Source: Rapana venosa (lineage: Eukaryota > Mollusca > Gastropoda > Neogastropoda > Muricidae). Taken from it: 64,000 nucleotides of DNA. The notes under the pieces were generated by a model. It was not told the origin of the DNA. It saw only the letters and a program-made list of their open reading frames with translations, and did no database searches. This document shows positions 23,093 through 34,879 of the stretch, piece after piece; the stretch's first letter is position 1; the number at the start of each line of letters is the position of its first letter. The position numbers and the translations under genes were made by a program. The stretch is from positions 30,368,078-30,432,077 of the forward strand of contig CM054165.1 of NCBI GenBank assembly GCA_028751875.1. The letters are read 5' to 3'.

Positions 23093-23425
23093 TTTTTACA
23101 AGGGCCCCCTTTTTTTTTTTTTTAAAAAAAAGGCCCCCCGAAACCAACCCCTCAAGGAAAGGAAGGGAAAAAAATGGATAAAGAATGGAAAAATTTGTAA
23201 AATTTAAATTTTAAAAAACCCCCGGGTTTTTTTAAAAAAAAAGATCAAAGTTTGGTTTTTTTTTTTTTTTTTTATTAGCATTAAAAGGTTTGTTTGTCAT
23301 CAAATAACGTCCTATGATTTGTATTATTTAAAAAGCTCAACCATTACACCATCAATAAAAAGTTTTTTTTATGGGCTGAAAAATTTTGCGAAAATTTAAA
23401 TTTTTCCCTCTCTTTAGTCTTTTTA
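22200..23425. other. Homopolymer-rich, probably low-quality consensus; no gene
   Basis: Runs of A, T, G and C of 5-25 bases follow each other almost without complex sequence, including T-runs at 23050-23120. No motif or domain is visible. The pattern matches the smoothing errors seen where cleaner paralogues are available, so the underlying sequence cannot be judged. Confidence 0.7.
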
Positions 23426-23429
23426 ACGT

Positions 23430-25560
23430 TAAGGTCAGAAGTTTGTTTGCACCAGGGGGAAAATCCTCAGCTTGTGTAAAAAAACATGACTGGAAAATTT
23501 GGGCAGATCTTCCAAGCAGGAATCTAGGTGGGGGCTGAACCCTGCACTGCGGGGAAAGACCCCGGGTCATTGTGTCAAGCACACCGCTGCACTTTTTTTT
23601 ATAAAACGAAACAGTCATACACATTTTTGGGGGGCGGGCCCCAGGATTCAAAAACCCAGACCCATAAAACTCTGTCAACCCTTTTACTCCAAACCATCGC
23701 CTGTTATTCGCATACCAAAAACACGGCCCCCCCCGTTTCCACACGGGGATACATTCTGTGTGGAGGACGGGAGGATTCAGGCACCCTTTGGGGTAAAAAA
23801 AAGGAAAGGCCCACTGCAGCATTCGGGCAGGACCGGCCCCAGAGCTTGTTTTCCCAGCTTGGGAAAAAACCTACCACACCTGTCCCTTGCTCCTGGTGTA
23901 CACAAAGATCCGCAGTCTCCCCACTGCCAAGTCCTGTAAACGCTGTCACAGCTCGGGACAGAGCCCCTGGCCCTTCAGCCCCCGGGTGCGGGGGAGGACG
24001 TCTCGCCCCAGTCTTTTCCTGCCCCCCGCAACACGGCTGGGAACAGTCTGCAACACCACGTTATCTGAGAGACGCTGTTATGCTACTGTTTCCCATATTC
24101 AAAAAGGGGGTGTGTTTGGGTGTGGTGGGGGTGTGTGTGGGTGTTGGGTTGTGTGGTGTGGGGTGTGTGTGTTGTGGGGTGGGGTGGGTTTTGTGTGGGT
24201 GTGGGTGTGTGTTGTTGGGGGTTTGTGTGTGTGTGTGGGGGTGGGGGTGTGTGTGAGTGAGTACTTTTTCTGCCCTCTGTCTCCTGTTTGCAAAAAAAGG
24301 TAAGCATGAGTATTTCGAAAAATCGCAATGGACAACCCCACGTGGCCACCCCCATCTAATAATAATAATAATAATAATAAAATAATAATAATAAAATAAA
24401 AAATAAAAAAAAAAAAAAATTTAAAATAGCGCTTATTTTGCAGAGTCAAATCAAAGGGGCTTGCACTAAACTCATTCTTACACAGTATACAACCAGTGAC
24501 AACAATATTCCCATCAATCCAAATGTGACACACGCACCCCCCAAACACACACACACACCACACACAAAAGGGTCAACACCCGGCAGGGCAATAGAATCTT
24601 GGCTGTTGAAGGCAGGGAAAAACTATAGATGGGGCAGGAGGGAAAATCTTGGGTTTGAAAAAAATTTGTCTTGAGACTATTAAAATGTCATAAGAAGGCT
24701 TTTGGGGGAGAGAGAGAGGGAGATCATTCCACATAAAGGGACCAAAAATAGAAAAAGAGCGACGGCCGATGGGGGGATTGGTTGAATTAGGATTCGAAAA
24801 GGACAAGGTATCTGCAGAGAGCGGGGAAACGAGAAGGAGTGTACTAGTGAAGACATTAAAAGAGGTGGGGCGGGTGCTGTTTTGGGGAGCATTTGAACGA
24901 GGGTACTGATCTTATATTTTTACTTCTTGGCCCGGGGCAGCCAGTGGAAAATTGCAAGAGGGGGTAATATGTTCAAAATTTTTCTTTCTGGGGTTTAAAC
25001 ATCTCAAAAAACACACTCATCAAAACCAAATCAAAAACCCAATAAGATTTTGAGCTTTCCCCCCCCTCTTTTGATAAACACCTATCCGAATCACCTCCAC
25101 CTATCCCTCCCTGGAAAACTTCCTCCACTTTCGTAGGGAGTGACAAGCCTGAAGGTGGACTCTTTCACAACTTCTCTTCTAAAAATCTTGTTCATTATCT
25201 TTTTTTTTTACAAGTGCGTGGCATCGAGAGTGCCAGGGGGAAAAAGGGCCGACGCTTGTTTTTTTTTGTCGTTTCCCTGACGCGACATAAAGACTGCCGT
25301 ACTACACACACTTCAATGAGTGTTGATATGAACTTTCTGGGTACGCACACGCAAGTGGATCACGGTTTCTCCCCAACAGCAACACTCTCCTCACACTCGT
25401 TCACAAAAGGGCACGACTGACTCCCACTGCTTCCCTCATTTTTCACAGCTCCATCCCCAACTGTGGGGTTGTAAAACAGACAGCTTCCTGTGGTGATTAT
25501 TTTTGCTGTTGGAAACCCGGGGGTGGGGTTTTTGGTGTGTCCCTAATAATAACATATTTA
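23430..25560 (+). repeat. Repeat unit R, copy C, with LINE insertion
   Basis: This is a direct relative of copies B and D and the left end of the duplicated segment 23.43-28.72 kb. Shared blocks are the GTGGGGGCTGAA block near 23530, GC-rich sequence to 24090, a (TG)n-like tract 24100-24260, the AAGGTAAGCATGAGTATTTC segment at about 24297, and the end block (GACTGACTCCC near 25414, CAGCTTCCTGTGG near 25480). A LINE 3' end interrupts it at about 24360-24990. Many small indels separate it from copy B. Confidence 0.8.
24360..24990 (-). mobile_element. CR1/L2-like LINE 3' end within unit R copy C
   Basis: The minus strand encodes the C-terminal end of a non-LTR reverse transcriptase: PIGRRSFSIFGPFMWNDLPL (within about 24715-24780), then PSYDILIV-like sequence. 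The 3' end shows a degraded tail (AGCGCTTATTTTGCAGAGTC on the plus strand near 24429) and AAT repeats at 24357-24400. The same insertion at the same site exists in copy D (59.22-59.84 kb) but not in copies A or B. It is strongly 5'-truncated, as usual for LINEs. Confidence 0.8.
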
Positions 25561-26130
25561 TTTATTTTTAAATATTTATTTATTATTTTATGTGTGTGTT
25601 GTGTTTTTTTTTATTAAATATATATTATATTTTTTATATATATATATATTATTAATAATATATATATATATTAATTTTTTTTTGTTTTTTTATTTAAAAT
25701 TTTTTTATTATTTTATGTATGAGTTTTGTAGTATGTAGTAGGGTTGTTAATATTTAAAAATTTATATTTAATATTATATATATATATATATATATTATTA
25801 AATATTTAAATATATATATATATATAATAAAATATTTTATAAATTATAAAAGTGGTGGGGTTTTGTAGGGTATTGAAGAGAATAATTTGGATGGGGCGAT
25901 GAGTTTAACAGTGTCATTAATTATAATATTATAAAAAATTATAATATATATTTTATATTTTTATATATATTAAAATATAATTTTTGGTTGGTTGTGGATT
26001 ATGTATGTAGATGTAATGAGAGTTTTATGTTGAGCTTATGTTGTTTTAGTTCAGTTTTAAAATCCATTATTATTTTATTATATTATATTATTTTAAATTT
26101 ATTATATTTTATATCTCCTCATAAAAAAAA
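25560..26130. repeat. AT-rich simple-sequence tract
   Basis: TA and ATT-type repeats occupy most of this stretch (for example 25620-25690, 25770-25850 and 25920-25990). It corresponds in position to the AT/TG/GTAT tract at 60.46-61.13 kb in the duplicate segment. No gene is visible. Confidence 0.8.
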
Positions 26131-27230
26131 CCTTTTCACAAGGCTCCTTGCTACTGGAACCTGTAAAAAACCCTATTGTGGTGGGGCAGAGCAGTTCAAA
26201 CCGCGGGAAGACAGTAATAGGCCGATTTGTTGCTTTACAAAGACCCCACGCAAAAAACCAACAAAAAAAAATTAAAAAATTTTATTAAATAAAACTCCCT
26301 AAAGGAAAAAAACTCTTTTTAAAACCTCCCCTCCTTTCGGCCCCCCTATTCCGGGAAACCCGAACTAAAACTGAAGAAAATCGGGTTTGGGAGTTTCCCT
26401 AACCCCCTTAACAAAACGTTCCTGTCAGCAACCCTGGGGACGCACGGAACCTGTGGTCGGCATTGCCTTTCCAATCCCTTTTCCACAATGTGAGTTGGGG
26501 GGGGGAAAGGGGGGGGGGAGTGGGGGGGGGGGGGGGGGGGGGGGTTTTCTGCTCAGGGGGTAACGCTTGCCCTCCATTTTTTTTAAAAAAAGAATTGATT
26601 TCAGTTTTTTTTATTTTTTTCTTTTATATCGGGGATAACGGAATAACACTTCTGTTTTTTTTACTCCATCCCCCCCCTTGGTATCATTTTGTAAATTTTT
26701 TTTAAAAAAAAAAACAGCGCTCAAATTTTGTAAAGCAACAAATAAAGCTTTTACATTTAATTCAGTTACATTCAGCAACCGCCCACAAAATAGGAATAAC
26801 ATTCAAATTTACACACACAAACCCCCCACACACACACACACACACACACGCGCGCGCCGCCCCCGCCCAAAAAGGTGAACAAAGATAACGTTCTAAAATT
26901 CACGGGGTTCTTAAAAACAACAGACCCCCTCACCTTTGCACTCTCCCAATATTGATCACAAAGGTTGAGGCCCCAAACCACTACACTAGACTCCATCCAC
27001 CCCTCTATACCCCCCAATCATTATCGTACCCAAGGGGGGCCCCAACTCCAAAGTCAACCTCATTTTTGTAAATTCTGTCATGGGTTCCCACTGGCACCAC
27101 GGCCCTCTCTTACGAAAAGCAGGACAGGATTAAAAGTGGCGCAAGATGTTCTGCGTGCGTTCGACACGGGGCCTCTTTTTATAGTCTCTCCTCACTTTGG
27201 GCACAATAGGGGGAAGCAGAAGTCTGTTGG
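26130..27230. other. Degraded duplicate of 61.13-62.41 kb: LINE/SINE fragments
   Basis: Sequence blocks run in the same order as at 61.13-62.41 kb. They include CTGCTACTGGAACCTGT near 26149, GATTTGTTGCTTTACAA near 26225, ACTAAAACTGAAGAAAATCG near 26365, a G-rich run at 26500-26545, an inverted LINE/SINE tail (CAGCGCTCAAATTTTGTAAA near 26715), a (CA)n/(CG)n tract near 26828-26860, and the SINE body with GGACAGGATTAAAAGTG near 27123. No protein is encoded. Confidence 0.65.
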
Positions 27231-27490
27231 TTAAAGTTTTAAACTCAACTGGCATAGAGTCAACCGGGGGCTGTTTCTAGCAGTGGGAGGGGTCCAGCAT
27301 TTACGGGGGCACTACCACCCGCCTTAACGGGGCATTCCCTGAGTTGTTGACTTACAGGGCATAAGCCATGCAGGCACCAGGTATTTGGCCCTCTCCAGAC
27401 AAAATCCCGCCCGAGAAAGGGGGATAAAATTTTCCTTATCCCCCAACCCACAGCAAAGCATCCTCTTTGGGTGGGGTAGCACCACTCCCC
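27230..27490 (-). pseudogene. Ty3/Gypsy RNase H fragment, degraded duplicate copy
   Basis: The minus strand reads VGWGIRKILSPFLGRDF-like and GLCPVSQQL segments corresponding to the better copy at 62.41-62.70 kb, where the RNase H pattern is clear. Homopolymer changes have broken the frame. The gene is then split by a SINE on its right, as in the other copy. Confidence 0.65.
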
Positions 27491-28350
27491 TTTTCAACTT
27501 TTTTTTTTTTGTTTTTGTTTTGCTGCCTCATCTTTTGGGACTCCCCCCGTCCTACTGTTCCCCCGCCGCCATTCCAATCTCCCCCCACAGCCATACCCCG
27601 ATTTTTATGTCTCATCCTCAGAGTCGGAGGTCCACAGGGAGCCCCTCACATCAGGCCCCGTGGGCCCCCAGCCACAGGGGGCCTGCACTGCTGTGGTCAC
27701 TTTTGGGGGTGTTTAGTGGTGCCTTTCTGAGCTAACATACGCAGGGCACCACCTCTAACCCCCCCACTAAAGACAGTATTTGCGCAGTCGCGGGGCCAGC
27801 TGAGTGAGTTGCCCCCCCGAGGTGGCAACCACCACAACTTCCCCCCAACAACTGCCCCCGGAACCCCCAACCCCAAAGGCCCCCGACACAAGCTCACCAC
27901 AGGCACAAATGATGGGAAAACCGCATTTGAGGTCCCATAGACCAGAGCAACTGAGCCACCCAATCAGAGGCATTTTTTTGCTGATACAATGACAATGAGG
28001 ATACGTAATTTCTGCGGGGGGAATGCAATCAGATTCAATTTAGAATATTATTCATTTAAATCAGGCATTTTCCCAAAAACAAACTTTTAGAAAATTTCAG
28101 GTTTTGACTTAAACCCTTCATCATAATATATCCAGTGTCCCCCGGGCCCCAGGAAAAGACACCCTGAGGTGGCCCAGGAATTTTAGAACCTTAAAAACTC
28201 GCTCAGTTAATTGATAAGCTCGCTGGGGGGGTCCCCCTTTCCATGAGCCAAAACTTAATTTAGAGCCGGCCGGAGTCCGAAATCCCAGACTTATGGGAAT
28301 GAACCTGCGCTTTCCCTCCGTTTAAGGCCAACCGTGGCCCGGCGCTGGTT
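27491..28350 (-). mobile_element. Long tRNA-headed SINE, second copy (degraded)
   Basis: This copy matches the SINEs at 14.86-15.72 and 62.70-63.57 kb along its whole length, with the poly-A end on the left (T-rich near 27500-27525) and the tRNA-like head on the right (AGAGCCGGCCGGAGTCCG near 28260). The B-box region near 28305 is blurred. It occupies the same insertion point in a Gypsy RNase H gene as the copy at 62.70-63.57 kb, so the two derive from one insertion and a later duplication or an assembly duplicate. Confidence 0.78.
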
Positions 28351-28375
28351 CGTTAATTTTTATAAAATAAACCAA

Positions 28376-28720
28376 AAATATTTTTTGATTTCTCAGGGCT
28401 ATACAGACGGGGAAAGATCTTTTATTCCCGAAACTTTATTGGGAACGGACACCTTAATCGGCTTGTCACAATATGCCAAACTCATACAGGGCTGCGTTTT
28501 TTCCCCCGTTTTTTTGTTTAATATTTTTATTCCAAAAACCTCCCTTTTGGGGTCCTTTATTGCCTTCCCCAAACTGGGATTTCAAACCCTCTTTTCAAAG
28601 CTCCCAAAACTCCATTTTCTTTGTTGTTTTTTTTGTTTCTTCAGCCGGAATTTGTGTTTCAAAAATTTAAAACATCCATGTTGGTGCGTCTTTTTTGTTT
28701 TTCCCGTCCCCGGGGAATAA
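28376..28720 (+). mobile_element. LINE reverse transcriptase fragments, degraded duplicate
   Basis: GGGCTATACAGACGGGGAAA near 28398 and GGGCTGCGTTTTTTCCCCCG near 28489 match 63.63-63.78 kb, where the plus strand encodes an RT fragment. Sequence from about 28515 to 28720 matches 63.80-64.0 kb, the C-terminal end of a different LINE, so even this second junction is shared. The frame is destroyed by indels. Confidence 0.65.
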
Positions 28721-28815
28721 ATTTCCCTTTTTTATTAAAAATTAAGATACCCCAAATAGTCAAAAAAATTTTACGAAACCCCTCAACCCCTAATTTTTTA
28801 ACACATCCTTAAAAA

Positions 28816-28860
<45 letters not shown>
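28816..28860 (+). repeat. G45 homopolymer
   Basis: Forty-five consecutive G residues. Such a run is rare in real genomes and may come from poor consensus calling or from polishing with reads that record absent signal as G. Confidence 0.95.
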
Positions 28861-28862
<2 letters not shown>

Positions 28863-28879
28863 TTCCTCAAAAAAAAAAA

Positions 28880-30830
28880 TTTTGAAAAAGGGGCCCTTTA
28901 AACAAATTTTTTTTTTTAAAAGGGTTTTTCCCAAAAAAACCTTTTTGGGAAAAAAAATGGGTTGGGGGCCCCTCCCTTTTTACCCTTCCCCCGTTTTTTT
29001 GGTCGGAGGAAGGGCAATGTCTTTATCCCGGGACAAACTTCTGGTAAAAACCTGCAATCCCCCAATGAAGGGCCTCCTTCTTGGTGGTGGGGGGAGGAGC
29101 CTCTTTTACTTACTACCTTATCTGCTCCAGGGGTGATTTTTTTGCATAAGGGAGACCCGGGGGAACCAACTCGCCCTCTCCCCGCTAAAATTTGGGGAGG
29201 GTGGAAGACATAGTGACCTCGGCTAGGGGATGTAAAAATCATATCAGCACCTTTAAAATGCCGGTCCCTTTTTACTGAGCAACCAGCGATCATTTCCTAA
29301 AGTTGTGGAGCTTGGCTACCCCCAAAGGGTTTTTAAAACCCAACATTAGCCGGCAAAAATGCTCCCCGCAGTCTTCAGACAAAAAACAGGGCCACACACG
29401 GGGCTTGGCCCGTGGGGGGAATGCGTTTTTTGGGCGCCCCCCCATCTTCACGGGTATCTGCCAATACCCCTTTTTACAGATCGATCCAGCTTAGAAAGTA
29501 CTTGGCCTTCCCTAGCTGAGTGAAGAGTGATCAATATCAGGGGGTGGTTTCTGCATCAAAACCCAAGGGCTTTGTTTTAACTTTTTTAAAGTCAAAAGAA
29601 ACCACCCTCCTCTTCTTCCGTACGAAAACAAAGGGGATGGTAGGGGGATGAAGAAGGGTTTAAACACCCCCCAGCTCAAAATGCTATTGACCTCGCCAGA
29701 CGTCCTGACTGGGGAAAGTGGCAGTGATACTGCCGCCCCAGGGGAAATCACGAGAAAAGGGAGGTACATTCACCTACTGTGGACCGAAGTGGCAATTGGG
29801 CGCATGTGCTGGAAGCCCGTAGTGTTCCGGATTTAAACCTCTGTTTAAATTTCCCCAAAATGCCCCATATATAAATGTGGAATATGCATCTCAGAAAGGC
29901 ATAGGGTTTTTGATTTTCCCCCTGCCTTCATACCTCCAGCCCCCTCCCCCGGACCAATTACTTTTCTACTTCTTCGTCCTCGGCTCATTCTTTGGGTTAT
30001 GAACTTTCTGGGGAAACGTTCGATTCAAAAAGCAATATCACTGAAAAAATCAAAGTCCCCTGGCTCTCCTCAAAGGGAATGTTCGTCCCTATCCTTTTTA
30101 CTTGATAGTAATGACTGATTGGACTGATACCATACCATTGATTAATACTGATGATTCTGCTTTGAGATCTGTCCAATTCTCAGTAGTAATTCTAAAAAGT
30201 CAAAGCCTATTCCTCCTGGTGGGGAAAAGAAGCTATCGGACTTGAATGTATAAAAAAAACAAAAGAAATGCTTATTTACTTCCGCAAAAACCCACGCCTG
30301 TACCCGATCTTTATATCGAGGGTTTAAAAGTAAAAAAGGATTCAGAATTAAATGCTTTTTGTAGTCATTGATATAAATTAAACGTCACTGCCAAACAGTA
30401 TGAAGTAAAAAATTCCCTTCCCTGTCTTTTTTTTTCAAAAATTTAGGAGTCCTCGGTCAATAATAAAGTTTTGCAAAATTCCATAAATTTTTATTGAGTC
30501 TAATCATTTCTTTTCTCTTCAATCTGCGTGTTAACAACACTGAATGTCAAAAACAAAAATGTACGAAACAGAATTGTAACACGCTGTGGCAAAATTTATT
30601 GAGCGTAAACGAAGCTAAATGAATCCTGTATGAATGGTCGCGGGAAAGGTAGAGCAAAAGAAATCTTGAGTAATGGTACGCATGTTGCTTTGCTAAATAT
30701 TTTGAACTCCTCCATCTCAAAAGCGCTACAGAGTTCCCAACTCCAAAACCTCCAAAGTAAAAACAGCTTTATCCCCACCTCTATCATAATACTGAACAAG
30801 GATTTAACAAACCAGACTGACTGGACCTAG
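28880..30830 (+). mobile_element. Non-LTR reverse transcriptase remnant, degraded
   Basis: In shifting plus frames the stretch 30040-30480 carries RT landmarks: VPWLSSKGMFVPILFT near 30057 in place of the usual VPQGSVLGP.LFT motif, DDSAL-like sequence near 30150 in place of ADD, and LYIEGLKVKKDSE near 30310 in place of the later palm/thumb region. The part left of 29990 is only weakly coding-like and could belong to another element. Consensus quality is poor. Clade is uncertain; Rex/RTE or Jockey types are possible. Confidence 0.5.
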
Positions 30831-30835
30831 AGATA

Positions 30836-30922
30836 AAAGAGAGAAGAGAGAGAGAAGAGAGAAGAGAAGAGAGAGAGAGTGTGTGTGAGGTGTGTGTGTG
30901 TGGTGTGTGTGTGAGAGAGAGC

Positions 30923-30973
<51 letters not shown>

Positions 30974-30975
30974 AT
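30836..30975 (+). repeat. (GA)n and (GT)n microsatellite
   Basis: GA-rich sequence interrupted by a short GT tract. The open frames on both strands here are artefacts of the repeat. Confidence 0.95.
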
Positions 30976-31559
30976 GACAATGACAATTGACAGTCTTTAT
31001 ATTTCGAGGATAATATTAAGCACAGATAGCTTCTTTTGCATCCAACCCCCGCCCTTAAGGATACATTCATAGTGCCAATAAAATAAACCCAATAACCCAT
31101 TACAATTCATACAGTAAAAAAGAAGACAACAAAACAGAACAAAAACACAAAGAACACCCCCAAAAAGAAGAAAGAAACAAAAAAATTAAATAAAATAAAA
31201 CAACACCCCCCCCCAAAAAAAACAACAACAACAACAAAAACAAACAGTAAGATAACCAAAGAAATAGAAACAACAAGGGGGTCAACCAATAATTCCACCC
31301 TCCCGGGCCACCCCCCCCCCCCCCCACAAAAAAAAAATAAAAAACAACACCCAACAAAACAAACCCATCATATAAAGGAAGAACAACCATGTAAATAGTA
31401 TTATTTTGGTAAACGGGAAAATAAACGACAAAAATTATTATTTTGTTTATATGGAAAGCACTAATAATGATAATTAAGTACCTGTGAGCTGGCCTTTACC
31501 TAGTGACATTATGTGATCATCCTAGTCTATAATTCTGTCAATGGTAACAACCTAATATT
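30976..31559. other. A/C-rich stretch without gene
   Basis: Purine/C-rich sequence with CAACAA-type repeats and a C17-type run near 31310-31325. The minus-strand open frames rich in Phe and Val are products of this composition. It may be the 3' untranslated region of the LINE on its right, which is on the minus strand. Confidence 0.5.
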
Positions 31560-32300
31560 TTATGTGGAGTCCAAACTTCTTCAACTATTCCGTATCCAAA
31601 ACAACCAGAGGTTGAAACCTATCCATTCATTTTGCCTTTCTGTCTTTGCTGATACGTACATAACTTTGTTTTTTTGCATTTAAGGACATGTGGTTTAAAT
31701 GAGTCCAAAGAATCAATCTGTCAATATAGTTAATGAAGTTTGCGAGGTTAATCGCTGGAGTCTGCGAAACCACTACAAAAGAGAGTGTATCGTCACAAAC
31801 AATTTTCATACATTTAATAAAACACTTGAGTAAATCATTTACACAGACTGAAAACAGAGTGGATCCCAATACGGAGCATGAGTACCCCATTCTAATGGGT
31901 AGCTAGTTTCTGATGCTTTGGTATTTACAGATACAAGCTGCGCTATTGACAGAAAAATTTTTTCAAGTAGTTTGGATCACTTCCAGAGTGGCAAGGTTGT
32001 ACAATTTCAAATTTACGCAATCACAAGAGTGGTTGATCACATCAATGTTTTTTCAAACGTCAACAAAGAGGAGGTCAGTAAACTTATTGTCATTTATATT
32101 GTGGTAGGAGACTGTCAGTGAGCTGGTTAGAGCAGTGGTGCGGCATGATAGTTTTACCGAAACCCTGATTGATCCTCGTGCAATAGATTGTTTTTTTATA
32201 AAGTAAGAATTTAGTGGATGTTTTGTATGTGTATTTCAACTGGTTTAGATTAGTACAGAGAGAATTGAAATTGGCCTTTAATTTGAAGGAGAAGAGCATC
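31560..32300 (-). mobile_element. Non-LTR reverse transcriptase palm fragment
   Basis: The minus strand reads from right to left: LLHEDQSGFREN near 32175, NHSCDCVNLKLYN near 32000-32040 (the ..DTVNH..L..KL..YG region), LGSTLFSVCVNDLLKC at 31815-31865 (the SVLGPTLF.VYVNDL motif), CDDTLSFVV near 31780-31800 where YADDT is expected, and HLNHMSLNAKK near 31680-31700. Frames are broken in a few places but 31627-31890 is continuous. This is a Jockey- or RTE-like RT; the exact clade is not certain. Confidence 0.78.
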
Positions 32301-33840
<1,540 letters not shown>

Positions 33841-34085
33841 TCATCTCATCTGCTCAGTAACCCCTTCCTGGATCGTAGGGCACTGCAGTGAATGGACGTT
33901 TGCACCAGTTTGGCTCCATTTGCAGTGTTGGTGGCAAGGCCTGGGTTGTGGAGAAAGATCTTCGATCCATTCAAGGATGTCTGTCTGCCCATTTCTTCTT
34001 TGGCCTGCCTCGCCTTGTCTCCCTGCACTGTTCCTTTCAGTGTATTGTCTTTGGAGAGCCCATCTGATTTCTTGTCCACATGCCT
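33841..34085 (-). mobile_element. C-terminal end of a non-LTR retrotransposon ORF2
   Basis: The minus strand encodes DKARQAKEEMGRQTSLNGSK and, further on, VQTSIHCSALRSRKG. This corresponds to the basic C-terminal segment (GRQ.KRWEDNI.EWTG... then KLV..SSVVPQRP) found at the end of RTE/CR1-type ORF2 proteins. Only about 75 codons remain open. The 5' part of the element is missing, which is usual for LINE insertions. Confidence 0.6.
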
Positions 34086-34429
34086 ATACCCATCTGACCT
34101 CTTTTTTCTTGACTGGTAATGTAGCCTTTTTGTTTTTTGTCCTAAAACTAGAACTGTTGTGTTTATTATATCAATTTTATTGAATTTTGTAATATTGTTG
34201 TTTGCACTTTTTGTACTATCATAAAAAACAACAACTGAATTTCATGATGGAGACCAAAGCAGTCATTAAGCACAAGGAAGATGATTTGTTGAGTGACGAA
34301 TGTACACTCTCAAAACCTCAAAGCAAGGAACATAATCGACTTGTTCATTCTCAACAGGAGATGATTTCCATCCCTATACAAGACTTGGAAGAAAGGAAGG
34401 ACCAGCATGTTTAGACTTGGCCAGTCTGA

Positions 34430-34836
34430 AGCAGAAACCTGGCGGGTAACAAAAACCAACACCCACAAACTCCAGTCTTTTACCAACAAATGCCTCAGGT
34501 ACATCCTCAACATCAGGTGGCCGGAAGTCATATCCAACAACCAACTGTGGGATAGACCAACAAACCCAATAAGAGTCTATCATTAAACAAAGAAGTGGGA
34601 TGGATCCCCATACACTCCACAAGCCTGCGTCAAATGTCACCAGACAGGCCCTTGACTGGAATCCACAAGGGAAGTGTAAAGTTGGTCGACCAAAGCAGAC
34701 CTGGTGCAGAAGTGTTGACCAAGAAACGAAGGCAGCCGGAATTACATGGGCCGAGCTGAAGAGGATCTCCCAAAGCCGAGTTCGTTGGAGGGGTGTTGTT
34801 GCAGCCCTATGTTCCCCAAGGAACCAAGAGGCATAA
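34430..34836 (+). mobile_element. RTE/CR1-like LINE ORF2 C-terminus
   Basis: The plus strand reads NKCLRYILNIRWPEVISNNQ near 34487-34545, then after a shift ASNVTRQALDWNPQGK, GRPKQTW, AAGITWAELKRIS and VRWRGVVAALCSP, ending at a stop at 34834-34836. This is a well-known terminal segment of non-LTR retrotransposon ORF2 proteins that also occurs in many mis-annotated invertebrate gene models. It is 5'-truncated and abuts the DIRS-like element on its right. The 190-codon minus-strand open frame over the same bases is a shadow. Confidence 0.82.
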
Positions 34837-34879
34837 GTCAAGTCTGAAGCAGACAAGGGGCAGAAGTCAGGGACCAAGC

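Noticed and set aside
23528..24256. 242-codon plus-strand frame in unit R copy C
   Set aside because: The frame is not conserved in copies A, B or D and its end is a translated TG tract.
32120..32190. tRNA-like sequence (GAGCTGGTTAGAGCAGTGG)
   Set aside because: It lies inside the coding remnant of a LINE RT on the minus strand and has no convincing B box.
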